Assembly: GCA_007753675.1 (NCBI GenBank)
Contig: CP036432.1
Coordinates: forward strand, 2,826,394-2,890,393
Direction of reading: 5' to 3'
Source: Stieleria magnilauensis
Lineage (GTDB): Bacteria > Planctomycetota > Planctomycetia > Pirellulales > Pirellulaceae
DNA: 64,000 nt
Under the pieces are notes generated by a model. The model ran no database searches. It was not told where the DNA came from and saw only the letters and a program-made list of their open reading frames with translations. The position numbers were made by a program, and so were the translations under genes. Shown piece by piece: positions 33,743 through 42,797 of the stretch. The number at the start of each line of letters is the position of its first letter. The stretch's first letter is position 1.

Positions 33743-36367
33743 TCAGGGATCAAGAATCTGAGTGGTCAGCCGTTCTTTGCGTTGCCCGGATGTATCCAAA
33801 AAGGCAATCAGATCACGGATTTCGCGATCGGTCATCGCGTCGATCAAGCCATCGGGCATCATGGAAGTGTGAAGCTCTTTCCGCTCGGCGATGTCCGACG
33901 TGTTAAAGCGTTGCTCGCGGCCGGCGCTGTCGCGATAAATCTCACGTCCGCCGCCGCCATCGCGTAATAGCAGGCCGGTGAAGACGTGACCGTCCTGTGT
34001 GATGAGCATGCGAGGAAAATACTGCGGATCAATCTCGCGGCTAGGCTCGAGCAAGGCTTGCAGCAAGCGATCGGGATTCCCGTCGTTGGAAACAGCGGAC
34101 AGATCGGGACCGACGACATTCCCCCGTCCGTCATGACGATGACACTTCGAGCAGGCCCCGACTGTGGCATGATGAAAAATGCGTCGGCCTGCCGCCAAGT
34201 CGACGGGCCTGGCAATCGCACCAAGCCGCGATTGCCATGCCCCGGTGTCGGTCACGTCCGGCCGGCCCAACTTCAAGGTCGACGGTTCGATCGCCGCCTC
34301 AACGAGATCAGCCGATTCGGGAAAGCGGACGGCGACGCGTCGAAGTCTCTCCAGCGCATCCGAATCTAGCTGCCCGAACCGCAAACTACGCAGTGCTTCC
34401 TCTCGCAACGTTGCTTCGTTTGACTCGGCTAGGTCGATGAGCCAAATCGTGTTCGACTCGGACGTTCCCGCTATGCCGGCGATCGCATCCGATCTGATCG
34501 ATGGGTCGAGTTGTTCGTTGTTGGCGATTTGCCGAAGAAACGAGATTGCTGATGGAGACCCGGTGGAAGCCAGCGCGCGAGTCAATTCCCCAATCAATGC
34601 GGGGTCACCGGTGTCGTAGAGCTCTTTCCACAAAGCCGGACCAAATACCTTCTCGTTGACATCCAACAAACGGAGCGAGAAGGCTCGGATTTTCGACGAT
34701 GCCTTGGAATCGGTGACTCGGTTGATCGTCATCTTCTTATCGGTAATCCCATCGATTGCGTTGCCCGAAAGCACATTGTGAGTCGCCAACGCAGCCTCGA
34801 AGATTCGGTACGTCATTTCGGGTTGATTGAGCAATGCGTCCACATCCCCTTGGAACGCAACCAGCTGTTCATCGGCGATCCATCGAAGCGTTTCGAAGCG
34901 AATCTCGTCACCCGATTGATTCCAAAAATAGCGTACCCACGCCATGCTCTTCGGCTGCGATCGACGAAGGGCCAACAGCAACGTGATCTGATCCTTCGTG
35001 TCCAAGGCATTGACGTTCTTTTCAGTGAAAGCGTCAATTCGCTTCGAGATTGCAAAAATCGCCGCATGCCGCATGAAAGAATCGGACGATCTCGCCAACC
35101 TCAAGAGCTGAGTCTCAGAATACGAGTCGCCGCCGGCCATCAGGTCAGCAGCCTGTATCGCGTCTTCATTTGGCGGATCGAGTTTCAGGTCACCAAGCCA
35201 GATCGTGTTCGGTTCGACCTCAAGCTTCCAAACTCTGCCGCGCCCGTGCAGTTCGTATGATCCGTAGACCCAGTCGGTCAGATAAAAAACCGTTGGCGAA
35301 GCCTGCGTGATGCAGGTCGGTCGGAAATTTGGCCCGCCCCGAACCAGGGTCACGCGTTCGGTCTTGAAACTGGCGCCATCGGCTGACAACGGATAAAAGT
35401 CGATTCGATGTTCGGCCCATGAGGGGACGACCAGTCCATTTGCTAACGGCGCGATGCCACAAGGTGCTTCTCCAACGGCGTGCAGCATCGGCAACGTTCC
35501 TCGCAACTCACCGTTCCAGCAAACGAATGGGTGGTAGGGAGCACTACCATAAAGACGCTGGTATCCGTAATCGCCTCCTTCGACGATTTGCAACAGTCGA
35601 CACGGCGGCATCGCGCCCGGATCGTTCTCGGCGGCGAACATCGCCCCATCCTCGCGGACACAGAGACCAAACGGATTCCAAAAACCGCGAGCAATTCGGC
35701 GCAGCTGTGATCCGTCTGGACGACAACGGAACACACCGCCTTCACCAGTTCCCGTGATGCTCCGCTTGTCCGTCGAAGTCAACGTCCAGTCCCGCCAATA
35801 GTTTTCGCCGAGTGCGAAAACAAGATCGCCATTTGGATCCCATGCTAGGCCACTCAGTCCGTTGTGTGGGTAGTCCGCCTCGGTCGTGAGCACGGCCAGA
35901 TCCTCTTGTTGATCCGCGTGACCATCTCCATCGCTATCGCGCACCCTCAAGATTCGATCCCGCTCCGCCAAGTAGACCCATCCGTCGGGTCCAAGTTCTA
36001 AGTCCATTGTCGAGTCGGTTTCGTTGTAGAAGACCCGGCGACTGGCGGCCCGCCCCGAAGTTCCGCGGTCAATCACAATGACCTCGTCATGCGCAGGCCC
36101 TCGGTAATCTTTGGGTCTAAAATGAGTGTGGCTGGCAACGGCCCAAATCTTTCCGTCGTCATCCACATCGATGCCCGTCGGAGTGACGATCGCCGGATGC
36201 TCGGTCACCAATGACAAGGTGACGCCTGGCTGAACGAGTTCGATTTGCGGTTCGAGAGCATCCTCTTCTGGCGGCTGCCCCCAACTGGAGAGTGGGAACA
36301 GCAGACAACACAGAAATGCCAAGCTCACAAAGTGGGAAACGCGAACATTGAAGTGCAGATTGTTCAA
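33743..36367 (-). CDS. PVC-type membrane-bound dehydrogenase with cytochrome c domain
   Basis: An 874-residue secreted protein of the planctomycete dehydrogenase/cytochrome c family (TIGR02604 plus TIGR02603-like). A signal peptide is followed by a six-bladed sorbosone-dehydrogenase-like propeller (TPTGIDVDDDGKIWAVASH, STMDLELGPDGWVYLAERDR, ARGFWNPFGLCVREDGAMF). A HEAT-like helical region follows, then a cytochrome c domain with CSKCHRH near residue 743. The domain ends with MMPDGLIDAMTDREIRDLIAFL. Members are thought to oxidise sugars or alcohols at the cell surface; the substrate is unknown. It converges on the LamG gene. Confidence 0.9.
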   Translation of the reverse strand: MNNLHFNVRVSHFVSLAFLCCLLFPLSSWGQPPEEDALEPQIELVQPGVTLSLVTEHPAIVTPTGIDVDDDGKIWAVASHTHFRPKDYRGPAHDEVIVIDRGTSGRAASRRVFYNETDSTMDLELGPDGWVYLAERDRILRVRDSDGDGHADQQEDLAVLTTEADYPHNGLSGLAWDPNGDLVFALGENYWRDWTLTSTDKRSITGTGEGGVFRCRPDGSQLRRIARGFWNPFGLCVREDGAMFAAENDPGAMPPCRLLQIVEGGDYGYQRLYGSAPYHPFVCWNGELRGTLPMLHAVGEAPCGIAPLANGLVVPSWAEHRIDFYPLSADGASFKTERVTLVRGGPNFRPTCITQASPTVFYLTDWVYGSYELHGRGRVWKLEVEPNTIWLGDLKLDPPNEDAIQAADLMAGGDSYSETQLLRLARSSDSFMRHAAIFAISKRIDAFTEKNVNALDTKDQITLLLALRRSQPKSMAWVRYFWNQSGDEIRFETLRWIADEQLVAFQGDVDALLNQPEMTYRIFEAALATHNVLSGNAIDGITDKKMTINRVTDSKASSKIRAFSLRLLDVNEKVFGPALWKELYDTGDPALIGELTRALASTGSPSAISFLRQIANNEQLDPSIRSDAIAGIAGTSESNTIWLIDLAESNEATLREEALRSLRFGQLDSDALERLRRVAVRFPESADLVEAAIEPSTLKLGRPDVTDTGAWQSRLGAIARPVDLAAGRRIFHHATVGACSKCHRHDGRGNVVGPDLSAVSNDGNPDRLLQALLEPSREIDPQYFPRMLITQDGHVFTGLLLRDGGGGREIYRDSAGREQRFNTSDIAERKELHTSMMPDGLIDAMTDREIRDLIAFLDTSGQRKERLTTQILDP

Positions 36368-36731
36368 GACACATTCGGGGGAAAGGGGAAATGCATAACG
36401 CAGCCTGACTCACGTCGTTTAAAGTTCACGCTTGAAGTACACGCAACAAAGTCCAAACGTAGATGTAACAGTGTATCCTGTGCCGCGGCTCGTCACCTCA
36501 CCATCAGCGACTCATGGCATCCCACCCTATCGATTCCCTGACCGCCCCCAATCCGAAATCGAGCAGTCGCGAATCGTCAACTTGTCGAGCCCCGAGCATT
36601 TGATACCGTCATGGTTACCACGGGGACCAATATCGCTGATTTCAAGCAAATCGACAGAGACGCCAGTGACCGGTTGGTCGAAAATCGAGCTTCCTGTTGA
36701 CGGGCTTTGACAACTTCACGGTAATCACGTC
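36368..36731. other. Intergenic region
   Basis: The 364 bp upstream of both the dehydrogenase gene (minus) and the next small membrane-protein gene (plus). No gene, tRNA or clear hairpin was seen. The two promoters are expected here. Confidence 0.5.
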
Positions 36732-37196
36732 ATGAATGGCAGCTACCGACAGACGCAGCGTGCGCCGCTCTGCCTGCTCGTTTACGCGACAGCCGCAATG
36801 TTCCTTGGATTGGGTTGGGTCCTGCGCAACGAGCCGGTGATTCAGTGGGTGTTCCCGGCCACCGGCCTGCTGATGATCATTCTTGCCACGTCGTTCCATC
36901 ATCTCACGGTCGAAGACGAGGGAGATCGACTGTCGATCCGATTCGGGCCAATGCCCTTGTTTCATCGATCCATCAAGTACGAGGAGATTGTCAGCGCCGA
37001 AGTTGGACGGACGACGATCCTCGATGGTTGGGGCATCCACATGAGCCTTCGGGGAGGCTGGGTTTGGAATCTCTGGGGGCGGGATTGTGTCGTGCTGCGG
37101 CTGCGAAAGGGGATCCTCCGAGTCGGAACAGATGACGCCGAACAGCTTGTGGAGTTCCTGAATCGCCGCTTGTCGGAGCGAGTCCCCACTTCATGA
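36732..37196 (+). CDS. Small membrane protein with PH-like domain
   Basis: A 154-residue protein. Two hydrophobic segments (PLCLLVYATAAMFLGLGWVL and VFPATGLLMIILAT) form a hairpin, and the rest is a beta-rich domain (VEDEGDRLSIRFGPMPLF, IKYEEIVSAEVGRTTILDGW) of the bacterial PH-domain type. The function is unknown. The start ATG at 36732 follows no strong ribosome-binding site. Confidence 0.7.
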   Translation: MNGSYRQTQRAPLCLLVYATAAMFLGLGWVLRNEPVIQWVFPATGLLMIILATSFHHLTVEDEGDRLSIRFGPMPLFHRSIKYEEIVSAEVGRTTILDGWGIHMSLRGGWVWNLWGRDCVVLRLRKGILRVGTDDAEQLVEFLNRRLSERVPTS

Positions 37197-37352
37197 GCAA
37201 AAAGAACAGGCGTTCCACGAAAGCTGCTGCTGACCGGTCTGCTTTGGCGGTGCGACACCTGCCAACTCGGCAGCCAGTTTTTGCAACGCGAAAGGAAAAT
37301 CCAAATCCAGCATTTGTTAGGAAAGCTGCCGTGGCATGAATGAATCGTCCCG

Positions 37353-37991
37353 CTACGACTTACCGATCGTCTGCCTCAATGCCTCCACGAAAGCATCGGT
37401 CGGCTGCGCGCCGGACAAGGCGGACTGGTGGTCGATGATAAAAAAGGGTACTCCGTTGACCCCATAACGTTGAGACAACTCTTTGGCGTTTGCGATCGCG
37501 TCCATCCCATCATCACTGTCCAGCATGCCCTCAGCAGCTGGTCGTGCCAAGCCGGCTTCGACAACCACGTCGATCAACGTCTGACGATTACCGATGTCCA
37601 AGGCATCACTGAAATAGGCCCGGAACAGTGCCTCGACGACGGCATCCTGACAGCCATTTTGACCGGCCAGCCCAATCAGTCGGTGGGCATCAACCGTGTT
37701 CGGCGTTCGCTGAATCTGATCAAAGGCAAAACGAATTCCTTCGGATGCTCCGACAGCGATGACATTGGCGTCCAACTCAAGTGATCGTTCCCAACTGCCA
37801 AACTTGCGTGTCCGATACTCCTTACGGCTGATGCCTCCTTTCGGCATCGTCGGATTGAGCTGGAAGGGATGCCATCGGATCTGGACATCACACTGGCCGT
37901 CGAGGGCAGCGATAGCCTTCTCAAGCCGTCGCTTGCCAATGTAGCACCACGGGCAAATCACATCAGAGATCACATCAACGGGAATGCTCAC
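37353..37991 (-). CDS. DsbA-family oxidoreductase (FrnE-like)
   Basis: A 212-residue thioredoxin-fold protein of the FrnE/DsbA family. The redox motif CPWC lies near residue 13 (DVICPWCYIGKRRLE) and the helical insertion with WHPFQLNPTMPKGG is characteristic. The cis-proline is in NGVPFFIIDHQSALSGAQP. There is no signal peptide, so it acts in the cytoplasm. The start is GTG at 37991. Members are implicated in disulfide handling and stress; no partner is adjacent. Confidence 0.9.
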   Translation of the reverse strand: MSIPVDVISDVICPWCYIGKRRLEKAIAALDGQCDVQIRWHPFQLNPTMPKGGISRKEYRTRKFGSWERSLELDANVIAVGASEGIRFAFDQIQRTPNTVDAHRLIGLAGQNGCQDAVVEALFRAYFSDALDIGNRQTLIDVVVEAGLARPAAEGMLDSDDGMDAIANAKELSQRYGVNGVPFFIIDHQSALSGAQPTDAFVEALRQTIGKS

Positions 37992-38286
37992 GGCAACTCA
38001 ATCTCGGGAAATCGGGGTTCCTGGGCTGTCAGACCAAAAGCTGACGCACCATTCGTCGTGGTATTTGCTGAGCGAAAACTCCGCGCCTTTCACCTGGTCC
38101 GTGTTCTGACGCCACGCGTTCCAGATCAGCGTCAATCATCAACAACGGCGCAGATGCTATATTGCCGCTACCGAGATTTCCCCGAGGTCGGTCGCGTGAG
38201 CGAACCACAGCATGTGTGCTCGACGTCTGGTTGCTTTAGTAGACAACACCGGCGTGTCTGATGCCTGACCGTAGATATAAAATTTG

Positions 38287-39138
38287 ATGAATCAGCCAAG
38301 CTTGACAATCGATGGTGTTCACGTACCGCGATTCATTTACGGAACGGCCTGGAAGGAAGACGACACACAGCGTCTTGTCGAGCTTGCCATTGAACAGGGA
38401 TTTCGTGGCATCGACACGGCCAATCAGCGGCGGCACTACCATGAGGCTGCGGTCGGAAAGGCGATTTCGGCGTCGATTGACAGGGAACGGGTGGGTCGCG
38501 ACGAACTGTTCCTGCAGTCCAAATACACTTTCGAACGCGGACAGGACCATCGCCTGCCCTACGATCCAGAGGCGCCGATTCCGATTCAGGTCGAGCAATC
38601 GCTGGCCAGTTCGCTCGAGCATCTCAGCACGGACCATCTGGATTCCTTTCTGTTGCATGGGCCTCAACACTCCCAGGGGCTGACATCCGAAGATTGGGCC
38701 GCCTGGCGTGCGATGGAGGCGATCCATGACAGTGGCCGAGCACGAATCATCGGTGTCAGTAACGTGACGCTGGACCAACTCCGTTGTCTAGTCGAAGAAT
38801 CTCGTATCCGGCCGCGGGTTGTTCAGAACCGCTGCTACGCGGTCCTGGGTTGGGATCGGCACGTTCGGGAATTCTGTGCGGCCAACGGGATCGTGTACCA
38901 GGCATTTTCACTGCTGACAGCCAACCGAAACACGCTGGCGTCTCCGGAATTAGCACAGATCGCCAAACACAAGGACCGAACGGCTTCGCAAATCGTGTTT
39001 CGATTCGCGATCGACATTGGCATGGTTCCATTGACCGGGACGACCAACACAGACCACATGCGGCAAGACCTTGACGTCTTCGATTTCAAATTGGGCGAAG
39101 AGGAAGTCGAACGGATCGAAGGACTTGAATTGTCTTGA
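38287..39138 (+). CDS. Aldo/keto reductase
   Basis: A 283-residue TIM-barrel NAD(P)H oxidoreductase. The tetrad can be seen as D in GIDTANQ, Y in RRHYHEAAVG, K in LQSKYTF and H in FLLHGP. The C-terminal cofactor signature VPLTGTTNTDHMRQDL is present. The DTA-to-Y spacing is longer than usual by two residues because of the insertion QRR, which may change the active-site mouth. The ATG at 38287 follows an in-frame TTG at 38284. The substrate is unknown. Confidence 0.88.
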   Translation: MNQPSLTIDGVHVPRFIYGTAWKEDDTQRLVELAIEQGFRGIDTANQRRHYHEAAVGKAISASIDRERVGRDELFLQSKYTFERGQDHRLPYDPEAPIPIQVEQSLASSLEHLSTDHLDSFLLHGPQHSQGLTSEDWAAWRAMEAIHDSGRARIIGVSNVTLDQLRCLVEESRIRPRVVQNRCYAVLGWDRHVREFCAANGIVYQAFSLLTANRNTLASPELAQIAKHKDRTASQIVFRFAIDIGMVPLTGTTNTDHMRQDLDVFDFKLGEEEVERIEGLELS

Positions 39139-39629
39139 AGCGAGCTGCTGACCAGGTCAGAACCAGAACACATTCGTACTTTGACGCAACGGGAGTTGGA
39201 CCGCAACAACCGTCCCGACGACGAACAGGACCGCTCACGCAAATCCCGCCGGATCGCGTTTGCCCCGCCCCCGACACCCGGATTCGGTACTTCGATGTCG
39301 AGGACCGACGCGCAGCACCGATGCGTCCAATCCGCTGAGGTCGATGCATCCGCCGCGCGCCAGTGAGCGGATCCAAGAACTGCTAGCGGCCCACTGCTAG
39401 CGGCCCGTTGCCCACCCTTCCAAGAAGCGTTCCCTCTAACTCATGCGATTGGAAACAGCTCACGTTCGTGGGAGAACTCAGCCAAAACGACAACGCAGTG
39501 GCGTCGACGCCGCAATCGATAAAATGTTGTTACACTTGGTTTGCGATCCATCCTGGTGAGCTCACCGGGTTCGCGGATCAAAACACTTCAGTTTATCCGC
39601 ATGGCGACGCCAACTTCGAGTCTTGACTA
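39139..39629. other. Intergenic region without a supported gene
   Basis: The 491 bp after the aldo/keto reductase gene hold only short, unconvincing frames, with a CGCTAGCGGCCC-type direct repeat near 39379-39409. The decayed gene at 39630 begins at its end. Confidence 0.5.
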
Positions 39630-40444
39630 ATGCATTTCATGACTGACCGAGCGAGAATCGTCCGACGGGATTTCGGAAAGCTCTGCACAGGGATCGCCGC
39701 GGAGCTGGAAGTCTGGGGGCTCCTAAGTCGCTCGGCGGACGCCGATGAACTATCGGTCCAGACGGGTAGTCCGCTAGGCGATTCCTACCTTTAGAAAGGG
39801 CTCAATGCGCTGGCGCGTGCCCACAACATGAGTTCCATGGCAGGGCATCTTGGGGCATCGCTCATTGCCGGATACTTCATCGGAAAGCAACGTCCCAATC
39901 TCGAACCCGAGGTCTTCAACGGGATCAAAGATGACCTGGGACGCGTCATTGGCGGCAAGTCAGTCTTTGGTAAGAAGATGTCGAAGCGATCGAAGCTTAC
40001 CGACGCAGAGTTGTTCGATGCATTTCCAAAGCAGAAACCGGACGAATCTCTGATCGACGGTATCGCCGAGGGTCTCGAAAAAAGCATCGATCAACCTCGC
40101 CAATCTGGGCACAACGTGATCTTTGCATCCCTCGCGATCCGCGCGCTTAGGGAACAGCCCAAATTTGCCACGCCCGCCGTGGTCGATGGAATCTTGAAGT
40201 TAATGGCCCTATTCGAGAACCAGACACCAGGCAACGGTTACTACGGCAAGGAAAAGGGCCGTTGCAGGTTTCCAAGTTTACACCTCATACCGCCGACTAT
40301 TGGACTTCCGGAAGCATTCCCTACGATCGTGCCCTCCTGACTCATCGCGTCAAGACCATGTTCGGTTTTGATGAATTGGCCGCTGCGGTTGACGAGGACG
40401 CAAAAGGGAACGCGGCTTATGACAAGTTGCGCTATATGATGTAG
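39630..40444 (+). pseudogene. Decayed gene of unrecognised family
   Basis: The frame from ATG 39630 (MHFMTDRARIVRRDFGKLC) is interrupted by TAG at 39792-39794, continues in the same frame through HLGASLIAGYFIGKQRPNLE and DAELFDAFPKQKPDES, and shifts frame near 40255 to read FTPHTADYWTSGSIPYDRAL, then KTMFGFDELAAAVDEDAKGN to a stop at 40442-40444. One nonsense change and one frameshift therefore separate it from an intact protein of about 270 residues. I do not know the family. Confidence 0.65.
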
Positions 40445-40747
40445 CCTCACAACTGGTTCGTTAACAAGACGAAACCATGGCGAGAGGCGACTTAACAGAT
40501 TTTCTATGGCGCGGAAGCTGGACCAGCCAAAGTCACGAATCAAATCCGCTCCGCCGCATCGCTGCGACCAACGATGCGAGTTAGCCGTTTCATCGCAATT
40601 TCCCCGGATTCTGGTCCCAAATTATGAGAAGTGTGCGCCAAGGCGATTTCGCTAACTCCACGAAGCCGATGCAACCGCTGCTCCGGCGTGCTGATTCTGA
40701 ATTCGGGCGTCGATTTGTCCGACGGAGTGAAAATCGAGAACGAGCAG

Positions 40748-40812
40748 GGGGCAAAACGATGCGGGGCAAGACGATTACTATCTGGAATTGTTTTGCCCCT
40801 ATTGTTTTGCCA
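40748..40812. repeat. Two-unit hairpin repeat (GGGGCAAAACAAT family)
   Basis: Left arm GGGGGCAAAACGATG then CGGGGCAAGACGATT, spacer of about ten bases, right arm ATTGTTTTGCCCCT then ATTGTTTTGCC. It matches the design of the element at 22874-22945. Confidence 0.75.
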
Positions 40813-40856
40813 CTCATTCCCGAATCGGCCGCTGGAAAAAGGCAAGAAGATTTCGG

Positions 40857-40927
40857 AGGTAAGAAAATGAATTCCGGCTGCGATCCTTGATCGTCGGCAA
40901 TTTTCTTACCTCCCAAATTTTCCTACC
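40857..40927. repeat. Hairpin repeat of the GGTAAGAAAAT family
   Basis: Left arm GGAGGTAAGAAAATGA (40857-40872) and right arm ATTTTCTTACCTCC (40900-40913) pair, and a second inverted unit AATTTTCCTACCCCC follows. The same unit recurs at 52614-52640 and 56893-56922 on the two sides of the surface-protein gene. Confidence 0.7.
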
Positions 40928-41109
40928 CCCGCTTCTTCGGCGTCCGAAGCAACGAAACAACTCTCTCAAACTCGCAGAGATTGGACCAACCTCTGCATTT
41001 TTGGCGATCCTCAAATTGCAGAAGGTGCGTGACAGCGAAGCGAGTGACGGGTACCTGTCAAGAGCGTCTGGCGGCCGCGAACCGACAAACCACCACTCGC
41101 TCAGTACGA

Positions 41110-41352
41110 TCAGTCGGTAAGCTTCGTGATCGGAGTCAGCTCCAGCTTCCGGAACTTGACGACCGAGCCTTCGGCTTGCAACGCGAGTTGACCTTTGGTT
41201 GCGGTGCAGCCGGTGCCATGGTTGACCAGGTCACCGTTGACCCACACTTTGACGGCATCGCCAACGCACTCGATGTCCATCGCATTCCACTGGCCCACCG
41301 GTTTTTCCGAGCCATCGGTCATCAAATGGTCGTTTGGTTCAGCAGTCGTCAT
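41110..41352 (-). pseudogene. C-terminal remnant of a DUF1080 (3-keto-disaccharide hydrolase-like) domain
   Basis: The 80-residue frame contains VGQWNAMDIECVGDAVKVWV followed by NGDLVNHGTGC and then GQLALQAEGSVVKFRKLELT, the C-terminal half of a DUF1080 jelly roll, without the N-terminal half. It starts with ATG at 41352, which overlaps the TGA stop of the upstream gene as ATGA. Either it is translated as a separate short protein or a larger DUF1080 gene was truncated and fused here; I favour a remnant. Confidence 0.62.
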
Positions 41353-41867
41353 TCGTCGTTCTTTCTGGTCAAACTGCGGCGCACCTTCGTGACCAGTTTT
41401 CCATCGGCGTCGAAGAGGTTGGCAGTCAACTCGATCGAATTCGCATCCAAAAAGATCCATTTCGATTCCGCGGTGCCTCCGTTCGCATCCTTCATGGTCC
41501 AGCGAATCTCTTTTCCATCTTCGCTCGCCGTGCCGATCCAATGGTCGGCTTGTCGATTGGAGGAAAAGAACCAGTGGTCGTAACGCCCTGAGCGAGGGTC
41601 GAAGGTGGCAAGCATTCTCGAATCAAAGGCGCGGCCCTGATTCGTCACTTCGATGAAGCGTCCACGGAGTTGGAGGCTGCCCGACTGAAGCGACGACAAC
41701 TTCACGCCGTTCGGATGGGTGGCAGTGACCACTGTCATCACTTCGTCCCACGTACCGAGCCGGTTTGTCAGCAAGCCGAGATCGGGTTGGCTGACCGATT
41801 GGGCCGAACAAACGTCGCCCCCTGCGAAATAACATAGACACAACAACAAGAGTGAAAAACGCAGCAC
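41349..41867 (-). CDS. Secreted DUF1579-like protein
   Basis: A 172-residue exported protein from GTG 41867, which is preceded by CGGAG at suitable spacing and opens a clear signal peptide (LRFSLLLLCLCYFAGGDV). The mature part has the DUF1579/lipocalin-like layout: LGTWDEVMTVVTATHPNG, GRFIEVTNQGRAFDS, TFDPRSGRYDHWFFSSN, IFLDANSIELTANLFD. An earlier in-frame start at 42224 would begin inside the IS66 element and is rejected. The left end of the large IS66 nest is 203 bp upstream. Confidence 0.72.
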   Translation of the reverse strand: MLRFSLLLLCLCYFAGGDVCSAQSVSQPDLGLLTNRLGTWDEVMTVVTATHPNGVKLSSLQSGSLQLRGRFIEVTNQGRAFDSRMLATFDPRSGRYDHWFFSSNRQADHWIGTASEDGKEIRWTMKDANGGTAESKWIFLDANSIELTANLFDADGKLVTKVRRSLTRKNDE

Positions 41868-42506
41868 GATGTAGTCTCCGAAAGTGGAAAGGGTCTGGAA
41901 GATGGCAATCCGCCGGCTGGGGTCTCCGACATGGGGTCTGTCGGACTCCGGCGTGTAACCAATTGCGACTGATCCGGGTGTAGGATTCAGCGGGATAGAT
42001 GATGGCAATGCGCACGTCGCTTGCGGGGTGACGACCTCACTGCACCTTGCGATTTCTTTCCTTGGCAGCGTAAGCGTTCTATCTGCCCAGGGTGAGGGTG
42101 GCCTTGCTGTCGGGGGAAGTTGCCGGCGGCCAATCGCCGGCACGTAAATTCCGTGACAGCCGCTTCCTACGTCTCTAGCACGCAGTTCATCGACGCTGCC
42201 GTTGATGCTGCGTTTTGATCTCACTGGGGTGTCTCTGAGCTCTACTTCCGCTCGACTCCCAAGGGGCGGCGCGAAGTGCGGTCAAGGGATTCGGTCTTTT
42301 GCTAAAGAAAGACCCACTGGATCACGCATCGCACGTCACGAGGGAGTCAGGCGTCTATCGATCCACCACGGGCCACGGAGATCAAAACGCTTTCGCGGTC
42401 TCATCGCTGGTAACCTACGGCCAGAAGACCCCAGAAGCTGGCGATAGCCTTATTCGCCATCACGCCTGATTTCGGGCGCGCCCTGACGGAAGCGACCTGA
42501 TGCATT

Positions 42507-42797
42507 TCACCACATCATGTCCAGGTCCCCATCCCCGGTTTGCTGGGCGTATTCGAGGTGGTCGCACAGGTCAGCAACCGCTTCGACATCGGAACCCGCT
42601 TTGCCTTTGACGCACGAGTGACTCAGGTCGCCGATGAGCCACTGCAACTCTACCCGAGTCATTCCCACTCGGCGAATCGCTTGTTCTTTCGGCCAGCGTA
42701 GCAGCGACGTCTCTAAGCGGCCCGATACATAGCCGTACTTCAGGATCAAGTCACGATGTTCGCGCGTCAGTTGAATTCGCTCGGTCAGGTTCGCCAT
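42507..42797 (-). CDS. IS66 accessory protein of unknown function
   Basis: A 96-residue protein starting with ATG 42797, which shares one base with the TGA stop of tnpC (TGATG). The sequence MANLTERIQLTREHRDLILK and then YGYVSGRLETSLLRW is helical and has no catalytic motif. It lies inside the IS66-A element downstream of tnpC. It resembles small passenger frames seen after tnpC in some IS66 members; function unknown. Confidence 0.65.
   Translation of the reverse strand: MANLTERIQLTREHRDLILKYGYVSGRLETSLLRWPKEQAIRRVGMTRVELQWLIGDLSHSCVKGKAGSDVEAVADLCDHLEYAQQTGDGDLDMMW

Larger units (their letters stand above)
40445..41109. other. Intergenic interval with two hairpin repeats
   Basis: The 665 bp hold no gene I can support. 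They contain the two-unit hairpin at 40748-40812 and a related TAAGAAAAT-type hairpin at 40857-40927. Confidence 0.55.

Noticed and set aside
41868..42224. An N-terminal extension of the DUF1579-like protein
   Set aside because: It reaches into IS66-A and has no signal character; the GTG at 41867 gives a proper signal peptide.
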